Below, in pieces: positions 63,001 to 64,000 of a stretch of DNA of 64,000 bases. The notes beneath the pieces are model-generated. The model had not been told where the DNA came from, made no database searches, and saw nothing but the letters and a program-made list of their open reading frames with translations. The translations under genes were made by a program, and so were the position numbers. The stretch covers positions 30,922 to 94,921 of the forward strand of contig JBOIDF010000004.1 of NCBI GenBank assembly GCA_050740455.1, written 5' to 3'. Source of the DNA: USCg-Taylor sp050740455 (GTDB lineage: Bacteria; Pseudomonadota; Gammaproteobacteria; JACCXJ01). Numbering within the stretch: the stretch's first letter is position 1; every line of letters starts with the position of its first letter.

Positions 63001-63527
63001 CGCTCCTTGTATCTGGAGATGCCGGCCGCCTCTTCCATAAACACCCGCAACTCCTCTGGTTTGGCTTCCACAATCCGGGAGATCATCCCCTGCTCGATGA
63101 CGGCATAGCTGCGCGAGCCGAGCCCCGTGCCTAGAAACAGATCGGCAATGTCTTTCCGCCGGCAACGTATGCCATTGAGAAAATAATCCGATCCGCCATC
63201 GCGGGTGACCTGCCGTTTGATGGCGATCTCCGCGTACCCCGCGTATTGGCCGAAAAAGCCGCCCTCGGAGTTATCGAACACCAGTTCGACCATGGCTTGG
63301 CCGACGGGTTTGCGGCTGTTGGAACCATTGAAGATGACATCCGCCATCGAGTCGCCGCGCAAGTGTTTGGCGGAGATCTCGCCCATCACCCAAAGCACCG
63401 CATCGACGATATTCGATTTACCGCAACCGTTGGGACCGACGATACCGGTAAGATTGTCGGACAGATGCAGTGTGCTCGGATCGACGAAGGACTTGAATCC
63501 GGAGAGCTTGATGTGACTAATCTTCAT
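60006..63527 (-). CDS. smc: Chromosome segregation protein SMC
   Basis: 1,173 aa. The N-terminal ATPase half carries Walker A GPNGCGKSN near residue 33; long coiled coils (residues ~170-500 and ~670-1010) flank a hinge (~510-660). The C-terminal half has the signature motif and Walker B CLLDEVDAPLDD. It organises and segregates chromosomes. Two oddities: the ABC signature reads LSSGEKAL where SMC proteins usually have LSGGEKAL, and a ~55-bp AT-rich patch (61822-61876) in the hinge uses codons unlike the rest of the gene. The frame is intact. Confidence 0.97.
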   Translation of the reverse strand: MKISHIKLSGFKSFVDPSTLHLSDNLTGIVGPNGCGKSNIVDAVLWVMGEISAKHLRGDSMADVIFNGSNSRKPVGQAMVELVFDNSEGGFFGQYAGYAEIAIKRQVTRDGGSDYFLNGIRCRRKDIADLFLGTGLGSRSYAVIEQGMISRIVEAKPEELRVFMEEAAGISRYKERRKETEARIRDAKGNIARLTDIRDELEKQISKLQQQARAAEKFQRLRDEERRLRAESIALTYRQLEREDNEHRLVTQARTLAVDAAMAQLREIELETEQTRQARAAANDGFNQVQARYYSSGAEIARLEQAIQHAEDRQQALEQGLERLGQDLARAEGQTVTDEQACASLKTEIEYLVPQHGRASRQEREAAARLLAQEAQLQTLQTALDTLGEEATQLSRAESAEDARVQHVSQSLGATRERLRELRSDLSALASREEVSSLDSLGSDLAGLESSYQHLQARKAELQASIGELRERRDLLSSELHDLQTQLQAAIGRRASLEALRDGQAGVDLGAARAWLESQGVVNPGRVAQELAVDPGWEPALEMVLGDFINAFVFKTIETISNKLNTYGQGLLCALESADGECKDPGPEPLAAELLLSRVGGPHPITCLLGGVYLAEDVPAALSLRPRLRSGESVVTRGGVWLGCNWMKLKRAEGEDGSALRVQKDLDAALEREHGLADQADGCAARMAGTRRALAEAEEAIRSLEEHLIDAQGRIGSAREKIAVRQAEDEHIRLRNETLGAELRGLEGRDRAGTAELEAAEVRLESIRRDLDALAARRAEVTTSREQQKALLQGAKDEWQGARERMYEMALRLESLRARCRSLEQGFNRNRLQVEQMSVRRGELLAALEEAAQPRGDLTKALQQTLEERLGVEAELAQARADLQALDARLREGAERRAETEGGLQGLRDVLEQARVHEESLRVRMQTQRDLLAPTGHTMEHLLPGLPAEANPDAWQERLRHIESRIERLGPINLAAVDEFQQLSARKKYLDDQHADLSEALATLDDAIRRMDRETRGRFKEVFEAVNLRLQSMFPRLFGGGQAYLELTDDDLLATGITLMARPPGKRNTTVHLLSSGEKALTALALVFAIFELNPAPFCLLDEVDAPLDDANAVHLCDMLRAMSESVQFLFVTHNKTTMEIAERLIGVTMQEAGVSRLVAVDIDTAVRLAATA

Positions 63528-64000
63528 GGGTGCCTAAAGATACAAAATATGAGCGGATCGGTACAGCGATTTTCGATGGGGCGAGTAACTTTAACTAAAG
63601 CCTATATCACATTGATATAAAGTATTATTAATACGTACTTAAAGCACTTTCTTAGGTTTAATGCGCCATCCGGCTTAGCACGCGGCAGGGTAGCTGAGAG
63701 CTTGTGAAAAAATCGTCGCGAGCGAAGGGAAGTCGCGTTCCGCCGGAGCACAGGAACCGGAGTGTATATTGAAATACATGAGAATTCCGAGCACCGCCGG
63801 AACGCGAGATCCCGAGCGCAGCAGATTTTTTCACAAGCTCTGAGCGCTGCAAGCGCCCGGCAGCCGCCGTCAGCGAAGTCAATTCCAATAGAGGTTTGAG
63901 TCTGAACGAAGTGCTAGAGTGGAGTCATCAGGCGGCGCGTTCGGATCGGTGGTGGATGGATTGAAATAGCCGCCGTCTTGCCTCATTAAGGTGCTGCGCG
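63528..64000. other. smc upstream region and right edge of the window
   Basis: No gene is supported. 63595-63655 is strongly AT-rich (TTGATATAAAGTATTATTAA) and probably holds the smc promoter, though I cannot place its boxes with confidence. The 145-bp element at 63697-63841 follows. Bases 63842-64000 show nothing recognisable. Confidence 0.5.
63697..63841. mobile_element. 145-bp MITE-like palindromic element, copy 2
   Basis: Termini AGAGCTTGTGAAAAAAT and TTTTTTCACAAGCTCT are inverted repeats. Internal sequence matches the reverse orientation of 39998-40142 (CGAGCGAAGGGA, GTCGCGTTCCGCCG, AACGCGAGATCCCGAGCGCA) and the length is identical. Confidence 0.82.

Overview
The window is about 64 kb of GC-rich chromosome from a free-living, non-enteric gammaproteobacterium. 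The evidence is gene content and order: a compact minus-strand run algU(rpoE)-mucA-mucB-mucD-lepA-lepB-DUF4845-rnc-era-recO-pdxJ-acpS, an smc-zipA-ligA run (ZipA is a gammaproteobacterial division protein), rne with a CPxCxG zinc-link, and a prkA-yeaH-spoVR stress operon. No tRNA, rRNA, CRISPR array or intact transposase was recognised.

Layout. 1-5 kb: prkA (3' end), yeaH and spoVR, then a BNR-repeat protein overlapping a YqeC-like selenium-hydroxylase accessory gene. 5-7 kb: an SH3/TMH protein, periplasmic Cu,Zn superoxide dismutase and a small membrane protein, all minus strand. 7.2-13.4 kb: one tightly overlapping minus-strand operon, moaA - DUF3450 - ExbB-like (TtpC type) - ExbB - ExbD - TonB - TPR, i.e. 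a TonB2-type energy-transduction system headed by a molybdenum-cofactor gene.

13.4-27.5 kb is an Rhs polymorphic-toxin island bounded by a 181-bp direct repeat. A 2,415-aa Rhs protein (signal peptide, beta-propeller, Ig-like, six NHL repeats, YD repeats, Rhs core, toxin tip) is followed by a DUF4279 immunity candidate. A tail of orphan Rhs 3' ends with their own tips and immunity candidates comes next, shuffled by a 1.18-kb identical repeat and by 78-bp palindromes that flank an unrecognised gene. A tyrosine phosphatase closes the island.

27.6-34 kb is housekeeping: aguA-like deiminase, maf, sppA-like protease, rluC, and rne with a long leader. Between the convergent rne and acpS genes lies a roughly 2-kb insertion, bracketed by a 15-bp direct repeat. 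It carries a decayed diversity-generating-retroelement-like remnant (N-terminal reverse-transcriptase fragment plus an AAC-rich template-like repeat), a DUF559 fragment, a coiled-coil ORF, a second copy of the acpS 3' end and a hicBA toxin-antitoxin pair.

36-48.3 kb is the conserved envelope-stress/translation/repair cluster, with a sigma-E-type promoter in front of algU and divergent nadB. 48.3-57.2 kb is accessory again: palindromic repeats, a truncated and frameshifted S9 peptidase pseudogene, then two very unusual copper-enzyme genes. The first is a transthyretin-like/multicopper-oxidase/galactose-oxidase-like fusion, and the second a tyrosinase/VWA fusion. 57.2-63.5 kb holds ligA, zipA and smc. 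A 145-bp MITE-like element occurs twice, at 40.0 and 63.7 kb, in opposite orientations.

The strongest candidates for something new are the copper-oxidase pair, the palindrome-bounded cassette inside the Rhs island, and the DGR-like remnant.
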